This document shows positions 34,864 to 44,719 of a DNA stretch of 64,000 nt, piece by piece; the stretch's first letter is position 1; every line of letters starts with the position of its first letter. The notes below the pieces were generated by a model. The model was not told where the DNA came from. It saw only the letters and a list, made by a program, of their open reading frames with translations, and ran no database searches. The DNA comes from Roseicyclus mahoneyensis. GTDB taxonomy: Bacteria > Pseudomonadota > Alphaproteobacteria > Rhodobacterales > Rhodobacteraceae. A program made the translations under genes and the position numbers. Location of the stretch: positions 434,001-498,000 of the forward strand of contig NZ_QGGW01000001.1 of NCBI RefSeq assembly GCF_003148775.1. Reading direction: 5' to 3'.

Positions 34864-35340
34864 TCAGTGGTTCTTTCGGAACGTGTCCAGCCGGACAACC
34901 TCGGCGTCATGGGGTTTAGGGCGCGCGTCGCGGTCGGTCGGGCCTTGCGGTTCATCATCAGGGTCGATCTCGGGGCCCTCGGTGCGCTCGAACCGCAGGC
35001 CGAATTCGACAGAAGGGTCGACGAAGGTACGGATCGCATCGAAGGGAATGCGCAAGGCCTCGGGGTTGTCGCCGAAATTGAGGACGATGGAAAATCCGTC
35101 GTCATCCACCGCCAGCCCATCACACCAGTGCTGGATCACGATGGTCATTTCCTCGGGGTAGCGGTCGCGCAACCAATCTGCCAGCCCGACGCCCTCGGCG
35201 GTGGTATCGAAGGTGATGAAGAAATGGTGATCGCCCGGCAGGCCCGTGCGCGCCACGTCCGACAGGACCCGCTGAATCAAGCCACGCATGGCATGATGCA
35301 TCAGACGGCCATAGGCGATGGAGGCGGTTCGGTCGGTCAT
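34864..35340 (-). CDS. SspB-family ClpXP adaptor protein
   Basis: 158 residues. The alphaproteobacterial SspB fold starts IAYGRLMHHAMRGLIQRVL and includes FFITFDTTAEGV and DGFSIVLNFG. The acidic, disordered C-terminus carries the ClpX-binding tail (VVRLDTFRKN). SspB delivers ssrA-tagged proteins to ClpXP. The ssrA gene lies only about 600 bp away on the same strand, so tag and adaptor are close neighbours. The start at 35340 (MTDRTASIAYG) is the family start. Confidence 0.85.
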   Translation of the reverse strand: MTDRTASIAYGRLMHHAMRGLIQRVLSDVARTGLPGDHHFFITFDTTAEGVGLADWLRDRYPEEMTIVIQHWCDGLAVDDDGFSIVLNFGDNPEALRIPFDAIRTFVDPSVEFGLRFERTEGPEIDPDDEPQGPTDRDARPKPHDAEVVRLDTFRKNH

Positions 35341-35440
35341 GTTCGGCAGGGCATCCCTGTAAGGTGCCCTCACCATAGAAGATTCGTTTCGATTTGTAAG
35401 ACGTGCAGCGCAGCCAAAGGGAAGGCCTGTGCGACCTCCC

Positions 35441-35806
35441 TCAGGCAGCCGGCAGATTGGCGAGGATCAGCCATGCCGCAAGGGCCGCCTCGCAGCCGAA
35501 AAAGGTCCAGCTTTGGCGGCTTGCAGCGTTGTCGCGGAAGATCGAGGTGACCCGTCCGGTCGCGGCTCCGGCATAGGCAAGGCCTACGACAACCCATGCC
35601 AGCGGCTGGTCCAGCACCATCGCGCCGAGGCCGAGACCCACGAACAAGCATCCCGACGCGGCAGAGACCTCGGTATAGGCCATGTTCGACGGGCCCGCCT
35701 TCATGTCCAGAACCTCCATCGTCCAGCGCGGCGCGAGCCAGCCCATCAGGCCAAGCGCCACCGTCAGGATCGCGGCCGCGAAGTTGATGTAGTCGATGGC
35801 GGTCAT
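35441..35806 (-). CDS. DUF4345-like integral membrane protein
   Basis: 121 residues with four hydrophobic helices spaced evenly, no cysteine pair and no catalytic motif. The composition and helix pattern fit DUF4345 proteins. It is a single-gene unit between ssrA and the SspB gene. The function is unknown. Confidence 0.62.
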   Translation of the reverse strand: MTAIDYINFAAAILTVALGLMGWLAPRWTMEVLDMKAGPSNMAYTEVSAASGCLFVGLGLGAMVLDQPLAWVVVGLAYAGAATGRVTSIFRDNAASRQSWTFFGCEAALAAWLILANLPAA

Positions 35807-35944
35807 GTCGGTCCTTTCGGGGGCGCTTGTAACGGTCCAATGCCCCTTTAACGAGGAGCGGGCGGGATCGGATCACTTGCGCGTGAAAAAATGACGCTGA
35901 CCAACCGTGGCGAGCGGACCTGGGGGTCAAGGAGGGCTTGGAAA

Positions 35945-36290
35945 GGGGTAAAGTGCAGGCTTCTGTTGCCAGGTGCCTGCGAACCCCGCCTTACGCTGCT
36001 AGGCGCAAGGGCTTAGTTTCGGCGACTTAAGCAGCTTACGCTGCCAGAGCCATTGCCGGAGCACGGTTGTCATTTGCAACTGTACGTTTCGGACCGATAA
36101 CGGTGGTACCTCACCGGGACAAAGCATAACCCCTTTAGACGTTCGTCGATCCTGTTTCGGCCCCATGATCCGCAAATGACGGATGTTTGGTGGAGCCGCC
36201 GGGTACCGCCCCCGGGTCCGAGCCGCGTATTACGAGCGCGTTTATGTCCATAGTCCCGTTGCCGGAACATACCATAGATACGCGGGGCGG
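35945..36290 (-). ncRNA. ssrA: transfer-messenger RNA, circularly permuted two-piece form
   Basis: On the minus strand the acceptor piece comes first and ends GGCTCCACCA at 36188. After a 23-base loop (36187-36165, containing an ATCCG/CGGAT hairpin) the coding piece begins GGGGCCGAAACAGG at 36164. GGGGCCG pairs fully with CGGCTCC to make the seven-bp acceptor stem. The tag frame runs 36077-36036: GCA AAT GAC AAC CGT GCT CCG GCA ATG GCT CTG GCA GCG TAA, giving the degradation tag (A)ANDNRAPAMALAA. Gene permutation with pieces joined only by pairing is the known alphaproteobacterial form. The two outer ends are approximate. Its product frees stalled ribosomes and tags the protein for ClpXP. Confidence 0.93.
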
Positions 36291-36339
36291 ACGCGGAATT
36301 CAAGGCTCGGTCCATCGCGGCGGCCGGGGCTTGTCAGGG

Positions 36340-36359
36340 TGTTATGTGATAATATAACA
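36340..36359. promoter_or_regulatory. Zur-like operator before the CobW-family gene
   Basis: TGTTAT-N8-ATAACA inverted repeat, the general form of Zur boxes in alphaproteobacteria, placed 29 bp before the start of a metal-chaperone GTPase. Binding would repress the gene in zinc-replete cells (inference). Confidence 0.55.
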
Positions 36360-36362
36360 TTT

Positions 36363-36380
36363 CCTCGCACATCAGCGAGG
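36363..36380 (+). promoter_or_regulatory. hairpin overlapping the Shine-Dalgarno of the CobW-family gene
   Basis: CCTCGC-ACATCA-GCGAGG, a perfect 6-bp stem whose 3' arm contains the only good Shine-Dalgarno (GAGG) for the ATG at 36389. When formed it would hide the ribosome site. Confidence 0.45.
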
Positions 36381-36388
36381 ATAACCCC

Positions 36389-37600
36389 ATGCCGCATTCA
36401 CAGACCGCCGATCCGCGCCTGCCCGTTACCGTCCTGTCGGGCTTTCTGGGGGCTGGAAAGACCACGCTTCTCAACCGTGTCTTGCAAAACCGCGAGGGGC
36501 GGCGGGTGGCCGTCATTGTCAACGACATGTCCGAGGTGAACATCGACGCCGATCTGGTGCGCGCCGAGGGTGGGCTGACCCGCACCGACGAGACGCTGGT
36601 CGAGATGTCGAACGGCTGCATCTGCTGCACCTTGCGCGACGATCTGCTGGTCGAGGTGCGCCGCTTGGCCGAGAGCGGGCAGTTCGACGCGCTGCTGATC
36701 GAATCAACCGGCGTGTCCGAACCCCTGCCGGTCGCCACCACCTTCGATTTCCGCGATGCGGCGGGCGCCAGCCTGTCTGATGTGGCGCGTCTCGACACGA
36801 TGGTGACGGTGGTCGATGCGGTGAACCTGCTGCGTGACTATTCTAGCCATGATTTCCTCGCCGATCGCGGCGAGACGGCGGGAGATGAGGATACCCGCAC
36901 GCTGGTCCATCTGCTGACCGATCAGATCGAGTTCGCCGATGTGGTCGTGCTCAACAAGGTGACGGATGCTGGCCCCGAGCGGGTCGACGCCGCGCGCAAG
37001 ATCATCCGCAGCCTCAACGCCGATGCCCGAATCCTCGAGACCGACCAGTCGGACGTGCCGGTTTCCGCCATCCTTGACACCGGACTGTTCGATTTCGACC
37101 GGGCGCAAGACCACCCGATGTGGGCGAAAGAGCTTTACGGTTTTGCCGACCACACCCCCGAGACCGAGGAATACGGCGTCGCCTCCTTCGTCTACCGCGC
37201 CCGCAGGCCCTTTGACCCGCGGGCCATCCATGATGTCCTGACCGGCGATCTGCCCGGCGTGATCCGCGCCAAGGGGCATTTCTGGATGGCGACGCGCCCC
37301 AATTGGGTGGCCGAGTTCAGCCTTGCGGGCGCTTTGTCGAGTGTCAGGCCCTTGGGCACATGGTGGGCGGCGGTGCCACAGGATCGCTGGTCCGATCATG
37401 GTCCGGCGCGCGACTACATCGCCCGGCACTGGGTGGAGCCTTGGGGCGACCGGCGGCAAGAACTGGTGTTCATCGGGGCAGGGATCGACTGGCCCGCGCT
37501 CAAGGCGCGGCTTGACGCCTGTCTTCTGCCCGAAGGGCGCGAGACGGCGCGCCTGTCCGACCCGTTCCCGGTCTGGCGCGTGGCCGAGGCTGCGGCGTGA
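36389..37600 (+). CDS. CobW-family GTPase metallochaperone (ZNG1/YciC-like)
   Basis: 403 residues. Walker [10 protein letters not shown] (18-26), the metal-binding CICC at C77, C79 and C80, switch and guanine motifs (NKVTD), then the CobW C-terminal domain. The CxCC-containing group supplies zinc to client enzymes when zinc is scarce, and the upstream Zur-like box supports that and argues against a cobalamin role. The stop overlaps the next start (GTGA). Confidence 0.87.
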   Translation: MPHSQTADPRLPVTVLSGFLGAGKTTLLNRVLQNREGRRVAVIVNDMSEVNIDADLVRAEGGLTRTDETLVEMSNGCICCTLRDDLLVEVRRLAESGQFDALLIESTGVSEPLPVATTFDFRDAAGASLSDVARLDTMVTVVDAVNLLRDYSSHDFLADRGETAGDEDTRTLVHLLTDQIEFADVVVLNKVTDAGPERVDAARKIIRSLNADARILETDQSDVPVSAILDTGLFDFDRAQDHPMWAKELYGFADHTPETEEYGVASFVYRARRPFDPRAIHDVLTGDLPGVIRAKGHFWMATRPNWVAEFSLAGALSSVRPLGTWWAAVPQDRWSDHGPARDYIARHWVEPWGDRRQELVFIGAGIDWPALKARLDACLLPEGRETARLSDPFPVWRVAEAAA

Positions 37601-37863
37601 GGCGGGGGGCCAACCTTGGCGCCACGGTGCTCAGGACGCGGCGGCGCGCGCTCGATCCGATGCGGGCCTATGACGCGCTGCCAGCCGACCTCAGGTTCTG
37701 GCTGCAAGACGCCGCCCGACCATGGTCGCCCGTCACCTGTCTGAGGCTCTGGCGCAGGGTGATGGCCGAGGAAGGCTGCCCCGCGCGTGCGCGGGCACGT
37801 CTGGACCGGATCGAGGCGGCGACGCTGGCGCGCGACCACCTTCGGGACCCCGGCCTTGCCTGA
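37597..37863 (+). CDS. DUF6525-like small protein
   Basis: 88 residues from a GTG that overlaps the CobW-gene stop. The features [33 protein letters not shown] resemble the short DUF6525 proteins of Rhodobacterales; basic and helical. The function is unknown, but coupling to the zinc-chaperone gene hints at metal stress. Confidence 0.6.
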   Translation: MRRGANLGATVLRTRRRALDPMRAYDALPADLRFWLQDAARPWSPVTCLRLWRRVMAEEGCPARARARLDRIEAATLARDHLRDPGLA

Positions 37864-37870
37864 AACGGAA

Positions 37871-37896
37871 ACGGGCGCCCCAATTGGGGCGCCCGT
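37871..37896. terminator. perfect palindromic bidirectional terminator
   Basis: Eleven-bp stem ACGGGCGCCCC with its complement around AATT; it sits between the rightward DUF6525 gene and the leftward binding-protein gene. There is no long U-tract on either side. Confidence 0.6.
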
Positions 37897-37919
37897 CTCG
37901 TGTCCTGTGTCGCAAGAGA

Positions 37920-38963
37920 TCAGAAGCCGGCCTTGATCCGTTCGAAGGCTTCGGCCTGACGTTCGCGCTGCTCGTCCGACAGCGGCAACTGCGCCAGCAG
38001 CGGCACGGTGACCTCGCCCAGACCGGCGGCTTCCAGTGCCTCGGCACCCAGCGACTGCAGGGCGGCGTCATTGGCAGTGCCGAACCCGTTCAGCAGCATC
38101 GGCATGGCCGACACTTCGGCATGCATCGCGTTGACGAAATCATAGGCCTGATCTTCGGAGCCTTGCCCTTCGGCCATGTTCACGTAACCGCAGAGCCAGA
38201 CACTGGAGCCTTCGGCAGTGTTGCGCTGGAACCCGACCGGGAACCCTTCGTCGGCGAGTGCCACCGGCACCTCGTTCCAGGCCCAAGCGGCCAGAACCTG
38301 CCCCGAGGCCATCAGCTGTGCGATCTCGGCGGGGTCGACCCAGTAGTTGAGCAGGTTGCCATGCACCTCGCGCAGCCATGCCGATGCGGCCTCGAACTGT
38401 TCGTCGGTCGCATTGGCCCAGTTGGTGACGCCGGTGGCCAGATAGGCCAATGCATAGGCGTCATCGACATTGTCGGGGATCGACAGGCGACCGGCATAGG
38501 CGGGGTTGGTGAAGATCGACAGGCTGGCGACATCTTCGGCCGGGACCTGATCCGCGTTGTAGGCCACGGCGGTCGAGCCGAAATCAGTCGGCAGGAAATA
38601 CAGGTCTGCCGTGCCCGCCAGCACATCTTGATCGACGAGCGATGCGTTCAGAGTCCCATAGGCGGCGATGCGGGTGCGGTCCCACGGCTCGATGATGCCC
38701 GAGGCCTGCCAGCGCGGCACGGAGCCCGCGCAGATATGGGTCACATCCGACCGGAACCCGGCGAGCAGGCGTTGGAACGCCTCGTCCTCGTCGCCGAAGA
38801 ACACGAACTCCGGTGATGCGCCGTGGGTTTCGATGAAGGGCTGGTGAAACTCCGGGTTTTCGAACCCGGAATAGTCGAACACCAGCAGGTCTTGGGCCTG
38901 CGCGAAGGTGGGCGCGGCGAGCGCGAAGGCGAGGGCCGTGCCAAGGGCGGTGCGATGTGTCAA
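37920..38963 (-). CDS. PotD-like periplasmic binding protein (spermidine/putrescine type)
   Basis: 347 residues from a TTG at 38963. Signal peptide MTHRTALGTALAFALAAPTFAQA, then the class II binding-protein fold of PotD/PotF with YSGFENPEFHQPF, CAGSVPRWQASGI and YFLPTDFGSTAVAYN. It most likely binds a polyamine or a similar amine. It is alone, 9.6 kb from the transporter operon at 25286-28280 that lacks a binding protein. No closer ATG opens the signal peptide. Confidence 0.82.
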   Translation of the reverse strand: MTHRTALGTALAFALAAPTFAQAQDLLVFDYSGFENPEFHQPFIETHGASPEFVFFGDEDEAFQRLLAGFRSDVTHICAGSVPRWQASGIIEPWDRTRIAAYGTLNASLVDQDVLAGTADLYFLPTDFGSTAVAYNADQVPAEDVASLSIFTNPAYAGRLSIPDNVDDAYALAYLATGVTNWANATDEQFEAASAWLREVHGNLLNYWVDPAEIAQLMASGQVLAAWAWNEVPVALADEGFPVGFQRNTAEGSSVWLCGYVNMAEGQGSEDQAYDFVNAMHAEVSAMPMLLNGFGTANDAALQSLGAEALEAAGLGEVTVPLLAQLPLSDEQRERQAEAFERIKAGF

Positions 38964-39303
38964 GATTGTTCGATCCCTGTTGGAGTGCGTTTCGGGGGTC
39001 AGAGCAGGGTTATAGGTAAGGTGGCGTTTTCCCTTCGACAAGGGAATTCTCAGAGCTTCTGCCGAGGAGTGAGGGGTATGGCGGGCCAGGCTGGATTTCC
39101 GGGCGGAATGTCGATTTTCGCCTTCACGCTGCGCTGCATGGCGATGCCTTTTGCCCCTTCCGTCGTTGGCAAGATCCGGAGCGGCAGCGTCGTGACGCAA
39201 GACGGGCTCCGCGCGGCGCGCGCGCCTTTTTCGTTTGTCAGGCCCTTGGGGGTCTGACACCGTTTCCCCTCGACCGACCGAGTCGCCGGGGAGGGCGGCC
39301 GCC
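38964..39303. other. 340-bp intergenic region upstream of the DUF2182 gene
   Basis: No convincing gene. A stem-loop TGTCAG…CTGACA (39236-39259, 6-bp stem plus a GGCCC/GGGGGT partial pairing) lies 45 bp before the DUF2182 start. The rightward Shine-Dalgarno GGGGAGG is at 39289-39295. The leftward promoter of the PotD-like gene must also be here. No known riboswitch consensus was recognised. Confidence 0.4.
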
Positions 39304-40065
39304 ATGATCGCCACCCGCATCCGCCTGATGGGCCGTCCGCACTGGCTTGGCCTTTACGCCATGATCCTTGTGGGTTGGACGGCCCTTTATGGCATGGCGC
39401 TGCCCGCCGATCTGCGCGCGGCGGGGGCGGTCTACGGTCTTGACTTGCTGGCCGCGCTTTGCGCGGCATTGCCCGATGCGGCGGGCTTCGGCGGGCTGGT
39501 GGCGATGTGGTCCGTCATGTCGGCGGCCATGATGCTGCCCACGACCCTGCCGGCGCTTGCGACCTATGACGATCTGGCCAGCGCCGGGGCCGAGACGCGG
39601 TTTTCGCATCTGGTGGCGGGCTATCTGGCGGTCTGGCTGGGGTTTTCGGTGCTGGCGGCAACGGCGCAGATGGCGCTGTTCTTGATCGGCTTGCTTGATC
39701 CGTTCGGCACCAGCCTGTCGCGGGGCCTGTCGGCGGGGTTGCTGGCGCTGGCTGGCCTTTACCAGCTCACGCCGCTGAAGGAGGCCTGCCTGTCGAAATG
39801 CCGCGCGCCGATGATGTTTTTTCTGCAGCACTGGGACGAGGGGCCATGGCGCAACGGGCTCAGGCTGGGGGCGGTCTGTCTGGGCTGCTGCTGGGCCTTG
39901 ATGCTGCTGGCCTTCGTCGGCGGCGTGATGAACCTTGCCTTCATGGGGGTTGCCACGGTCATGATGGCGCTGGAAAAACTGCCGATGCTCGGGCGCTGGC
40001 TGACGCGGCCCATGGGGGTGGGTCTGCTGGCTGCGGCCGCGCTGACCCTTGCAACGGGATCTTGA
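39304..40065 (+). CDS. DUF2182 predicted metal-binding membrane protein
   Basis: 253 residues with six hydrophobic segments. The membrane part is rich in methionine (MWSVMSAAMMLP, MNLAFMGVATVMMALE) and has cysteine motifs CLSKC and CLGCCW between helices, as in DUF2182. The residues look suited to Cu(I) or similar soft metals. It is followed 14 bp later by a DUF1326 gene; the two families frequently co-occur. The function is not established. Confidence 0.82.
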   Translation: MIATRIRLMGRPHWLGLYAMILVGWTALYGMALPADLRAAGAVYGLDLLAALCAALPDAAGFGGLVAMWSVMSAAMMLPTTLPALATYDDLASAGAETRFSHLVAGYLAVWLGFSVLAATAQMALFLIGLLDPFGTSLSRGLSAGLLALAGLYQLTPLKEACLSKCRAPMMFFLQHWDEGPWRNGLRLGAVCLGCCWALMLLAFVGGVMNLAFMGVATVMMALEKLPMLGRWLTRPMGVGLLAAAALTLATGS

Positions 40066-40079
40066 GGAGGAGGACGGAC

Positions 40080-40772
40080 ATGGCCAGCGACCGCATCACC
40101 ACGGCAGTGCCGATCGACAACCGCGCCGCGGGCGCGCGGAAATCCGGGCAGGGCACGGTTGATTGGGCCATCAAGGGCGAGTTGATCCTGAATTGCAACT
40201 GCACCGTCTTTTGCCCCTGCGTGGTCTCGCTGGGCCTACACCCGCCGACCGAGGGGCATTGCCAGACTTGGGGCGGCGTGCGCATCGACAGCGGGCATTA
40301 TGGCGGCACCGACCTGTCGGGGCTCAACATCGGGCTCTTGATCGAGATCCCCGGCATGATGAGCCGCGGCAACTGGAAGGTGGCGCTTTACATCGACGAC
40401 CGCGCCAGCGAGGCCGCCTACAACGGCCTGCTCGACATCTTCTCGGGCAAGGCAAAGGGCACCACGGGCCTGTTCAACGTGCTGGTGGGCGAGGTGATCG
40501 GCGTCGAACGCCAGCCCGTGCGCTACGAAACCGAGGGCAAGACCCGTCGCATCACCGTCGGCCGCCAGATCGAGGGCGTGGTGCACCCGGTCGAGGGCAA
40601 GAACCCGGAGGAAGATATCGTGATCCGTAACACCAAATACTGGATGGGGCCCGACATCACGGTTGCGACCGCGACCAAGGGCCGGGTGCGCGCGCATGGC
40701 AGGGTCTGGGATTTCCATGGCCGGTCGGCCGAGATATGCCAGATCGACTGGTCCGGACCGGGAAAGGGGTGA
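40080..40772 (+). CDS. DUF1326 domain protein
   Basis: 230 residues, soluble. The diagnostic cluster C39-x-C41-x3-C45-x-C47 (CNCTVFCPC) lies near the N-terminus with a further CQTWGG cysteine. There is no signal peptide. The family function is unknown; a metal-binding or thiol role is suggested by the cysteines and by pairing with DUF2182. GAGGAGG precedes the ATG at 40080. The DinB-like gene follows after 4 bp. Confidence 0.85.
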   Translation: MASDRITTAVPIDNRAAGARKSGQGTVDWAIKGELILNCNCTVFCPCVVSLGLHPPTEGHCQTWGGVRIDSGHYGGTDLSGLNIGLLIEIPGMMSRGNWKVALYIDDRASEAAYNGLLDIFSGKAKGTTGLFNVLVGEVIGVERQPVRYETEGKTRRITVGRQIEGVVHPVEGKNPEEDIVIRNTKYWMGPDITVATATKGRVRAHGRVWDFHGRSAEICQIDWSGPGKG

Positions 40773-40776
40773 GGGC

Positions 40777-41292
40777 ATGATCACGCCCGGATATTGCCAA
40801 ACCATGGCGCGCTACAACGCCTGGCAGAACCAGTCGATCTTTACCGCGGCCAACGCCCTGACGGACACCGCGCGCGAGCAAGATCGCGGGGTCTTCTTCG
40901 GCTCGATCCGCCGCACGCTGAGCCATCTGATGTGGGGCGATCTGATGTGGATGTCGCGTTTCGAGGGCGGCGAGGGCCCCAGGGGCGGCATCGCGGCATC
41001 GCCCGACCGGTTCGACTGGACCACGCTGATGGCCGAGCGCCCCAAGCTTGACGCGCGCATCGCGGGTTGGGCCTGGATGGTGACGCCCGAGGAACTGGCA
41101 GGCGAGTTGTCCTGGTATTCGGGGGCGCTGGGGCGGGACCTGACGAAACCCTATGCGCTGTGCGTCATGCATGTCTTCAACCACCAGACCCATCACCGCG
41201 GGCAGGTCCATGCGATGCTGACCGCGGCCGGCGCGCGCCCCGATGACACCGATCTGCCCTTCATGCCGGACGAGATTGCGGAATGGCGGTAG
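40777..41292 (+). CDS. DinB/DfsB-family metal-dependent protein
   Basis: 171 residues. A four-helix bundle with the three expected histidines: SHLMWGD for the first and NHQTHHRGQVHAML for the others. Members act as thiol-dependent transferases (bacillithiol, mycothiol or glutathione S-transferase-like) or are uncharacterised; the DNA-damage name is historical. The third gene of the DUF2182-DUF1326 unit. Confidence 0.85.
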   Translation: MITPGYCQTMARYNAWQNQSIFTAANALTDTAREQDRGVFFGSIRRTLSHLMWGDLMWMSRFEGGEGPRGGIAASPDRFDWTTLMAERPKLDARIAGWAWMVTPEELAGELSWYSGALGRDLTKPYALCVMHVFNHQTHHRGQVHAMLTAAGARPDDTDLPFMPDEIAEWR

Positions 41293-41353
41293 ATATATAA
41301 ATCAAGGATTTGTGCGATGATCATCGCGCAACACATGAAGACGAGGGGGCGAG

Positions 41354-42346
41354 ATGACATTCCGTGCATTGGTGGTGGAGAAAGATGAGGCCGGGACGAC
41401 CTCGGCCTCGGTACAGGTGCTCGAAGACAGCCGCCTGCCCGACGGCGATGTGACCGTCGCGGTGGAGTATTCCACACTCAACTACAAGGACGGTCTCTGT
41501 CTGGGGTCGGGCGGCGGTTTGGTCAGGACCTACCCGCATGTGCCCGGTATCGATTTCGCGGGCACTGTCGAGACCTCGGATGATCCGCGCTATAGCCCCG
41601 GCGACAAGGTGGTGCTGACCGGCTGGCGCGTGGGCGAGACGCATTGGGGCGGCCATGCCGAAAAGGCCCGCGTCAGGGCCGATTGGCTGGTGCCCTTGCC
41701 CGAGGGGCTGACCACGCGGGCCGCGATGGCGGTCGGCACGGCGGGCTTCACTGCGATGCTGGCGGTGATGGCGCTGGAGGATCATGGGCTGAAGCCCGGC
41801 ACCGGCGAAGTGTTGGTGACCGGGGCGGCAGGCGGCGTGGGTTCGGTCGCCACGGCGATCCTTGCCCATCTTGGCCATGAGGTTGCCGCCGTCACGGGGC
41901 GCCCCGAGCAGGAGGACTATCTGCGCGGTCTTGGGGCCAGCCGCATCGTGCCACGCACCGATCTGGCAGAAACCGTAAAGCGCCCGCTCGAGGCAGAGAC
42001 ATGGGCGGGATGCGTCGATGCGGTGGGCGGGGCGATGCTGGCGCGTGTGCTGGGGCAGATGAAATACGGCGCCTCGGTCGCGGCCGTGGGTCTTGCGGGG
42101 GGCGCGGGCCTGCCTGCCACCGTGATCCCTTTCTTGCTGCGGGGCGTGAATCTTCTGGGCATCGACAGCGTGATGCAGCCGTTCGACAATCGGCTGCGCG
42201 CCTGGGACCGCATCGCGCGGGATCTGCCGATGGACCGGGTCGAGGCGATGATCGTGCCCGCCACATTGGCGGATCTGCCGGATCTGGGCAGGGCTATCCT
42301 GAAGGGCGAGGTGCGCGGTCGGGTCGTGGTCGACGTGCGGGCCTGA
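41354..42346 (+). CDS. acuI: acrylyl-CoA reductase-type MDR oxidoreductase (AcuI/YhdH)
   Basis: 330 residues; NADPH-dependent medium-chain reductase without structural zinc. Family features NYKDGL, HVPGIDFAGTV, GTAGFTAMLAV and the nucleotide loop GAAGGVGSVA are present. AcuI reduces acrylyl-CoA to propionyl-CoA in DMSP and 3-hydroxypropionate metabolism in this order of bacteria. It has its own 61-bp leader. The general YhdH name is the safer alternative if the substrate differs. Confidence 0.88.
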   Translation: MTFRALVVEKDEAGTTSASVQVLEDSRLPDGDVTVAVEYSTLNYKDGLCLGSGGGLVRTYPHVPGIDFAGTVETSDDPRYSPGDKVVLTGWRVGETHWGGHAEKARVRADWLVPLPEGLTTRAAMAVGTAGFTAMLAVMALEDHGLKPGTGEVLVTGAAGGVGSVATAILAHLGHEVAAVTGRPEQEDYLRGLGASRIVPRTDLAETVKRPLEAETWAGCVDAVGGAMLARVLGQMKYGASVAAVGLAGGAGLPATVIPFLLRGVNLLGIDSVMQPFDNRLRAWDRIARDLPMDRVEAMIVPATLADLPDLGRAILKGEVRGRVVVDVRA

Positions 42347-42395
42347 GCCGCGGCGCATTGACCGGGCCGCCCCTTTCGTGTTTGGCGTCGCGTCT

Positions 42396-42418
42396 GCATA
42401 TTTGTGGAAAGATGAAGC
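42396..42418 (+). repeat. intergenic motif copy 3
   Basis: GCATATTTGTGGAAAGATGA followed by AGC; ends 15 bp before the rlmE start and points towards it. One base differs from copies 1 and 4. Confidence 0.6.
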
Positions 42419-42433
42419 GGGGCGCGGAACATC

Positions 42434-43150
42434 ATGGTCAAGACGCCAAGCGGCAAGAACATCAGCGGACGCGGCCAGCGCGAGTTGCGCGCCAAGGTCA
42501 AGACCGCGCGCGGGCGCAAGCTGAGCTCGACGCTCTGGTTGGAGCGGCAGTTGAACGACCCATACGTTCAGCGCGCAAAGCGCGAGGGCTACCGCGGACG
42601 CGCGGCCTACAAGATCATGGAACTGGACGACAAGTACCGTTTCCTCGTGCCGGGGGCCCGGGTGGTCGATCTGGGCTGTGCGCCCGGTGGCTGGTGCCAG
42701 GTCGCGGTGCCCCGCATCAATGCGCTGGGGGAAAAATCGGGCAAGGCGGTGGGGCGCATCATCGGCGTCGATCTGCAGGCGGTCGATCCCATCCCGGGGG
42801 CCGAGCTGCATGTGCTCGATTTCATGGAAGATGGTGCCGACGAGAAGGTGAAGACCTGGCTCGGCGGGCGGGCCGATGTGGTGATGAGCGACATGGCGGC
42901 CTCGGCCTCGGGGCACAAGCAGACGGATCACAACCGGATCGTGGCGCTGTGCGAGGCGGCGGCGGCGCTGGCCTTCGACGTGCTGGAACCGGGCGGAACC
43001 TTCGTCGCCAAGGTGCTGGCGGGGGGCGCCGAAACCGGGTTGCAGACGCTGCTCAAGCAGCGTTTCGACAAGGTGGCGAACGTGAAGCCGCCCGCAAGCC
43101 GCTCGGACAGTTCCGAGAAATTCGTGGTGGCGACGGGCTTTCGCGGCTGA
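42434..43150 (+). CDS. rlmE: 23S rRNA (uridine-2'-O)-methyltransferase RlmE (FtsJ/RrmJ)
   Basis: 238 residues. Catalytic K-D-K-E tetrad framework: AAYKIMELD with the first lysine, [14 protein letters not shown] as SAM site, [13 protein letters not shown] with the aspartate, and FVAKVLAGG with the second lysine. It methylates U2552 of 23S rRNA. The N-terminus is basic and extended. Usual neighbour ppx is at 5945 instead. Confidence 0.93.
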   Translation: MVKTPSGKNISGRGQRELRAKVKTARGRKLSSTLWLERQLNDPYVQRAKREGYRGRAAYKIMELDDKYRFLVPGARVVDLGCAPGGWCQVAVPRINALGEKSGKAVGRIIGVDLQAVDPIPGAELHVLDFMEDGADEKVKTWLGGRADVVMSDMAASASGHKQTDHNRIVALCEAAAALAFDVLEPGGTFVAKVLAGGAETGLQTLLKQRFDKVANVKPPASRSDSSEKFVVATGFRG

Positions 43151-43194
43151 CCCCCAGATTTCGGTCTTTTCTTCGCGCCCGACCCATGGGATAG

Positions 43195-44688
<1,494 letters not shown>

Positions 44689-44719
44689 GGTTTTTGCACT
44701 GCGTTCTTGAGGTAAGTGT

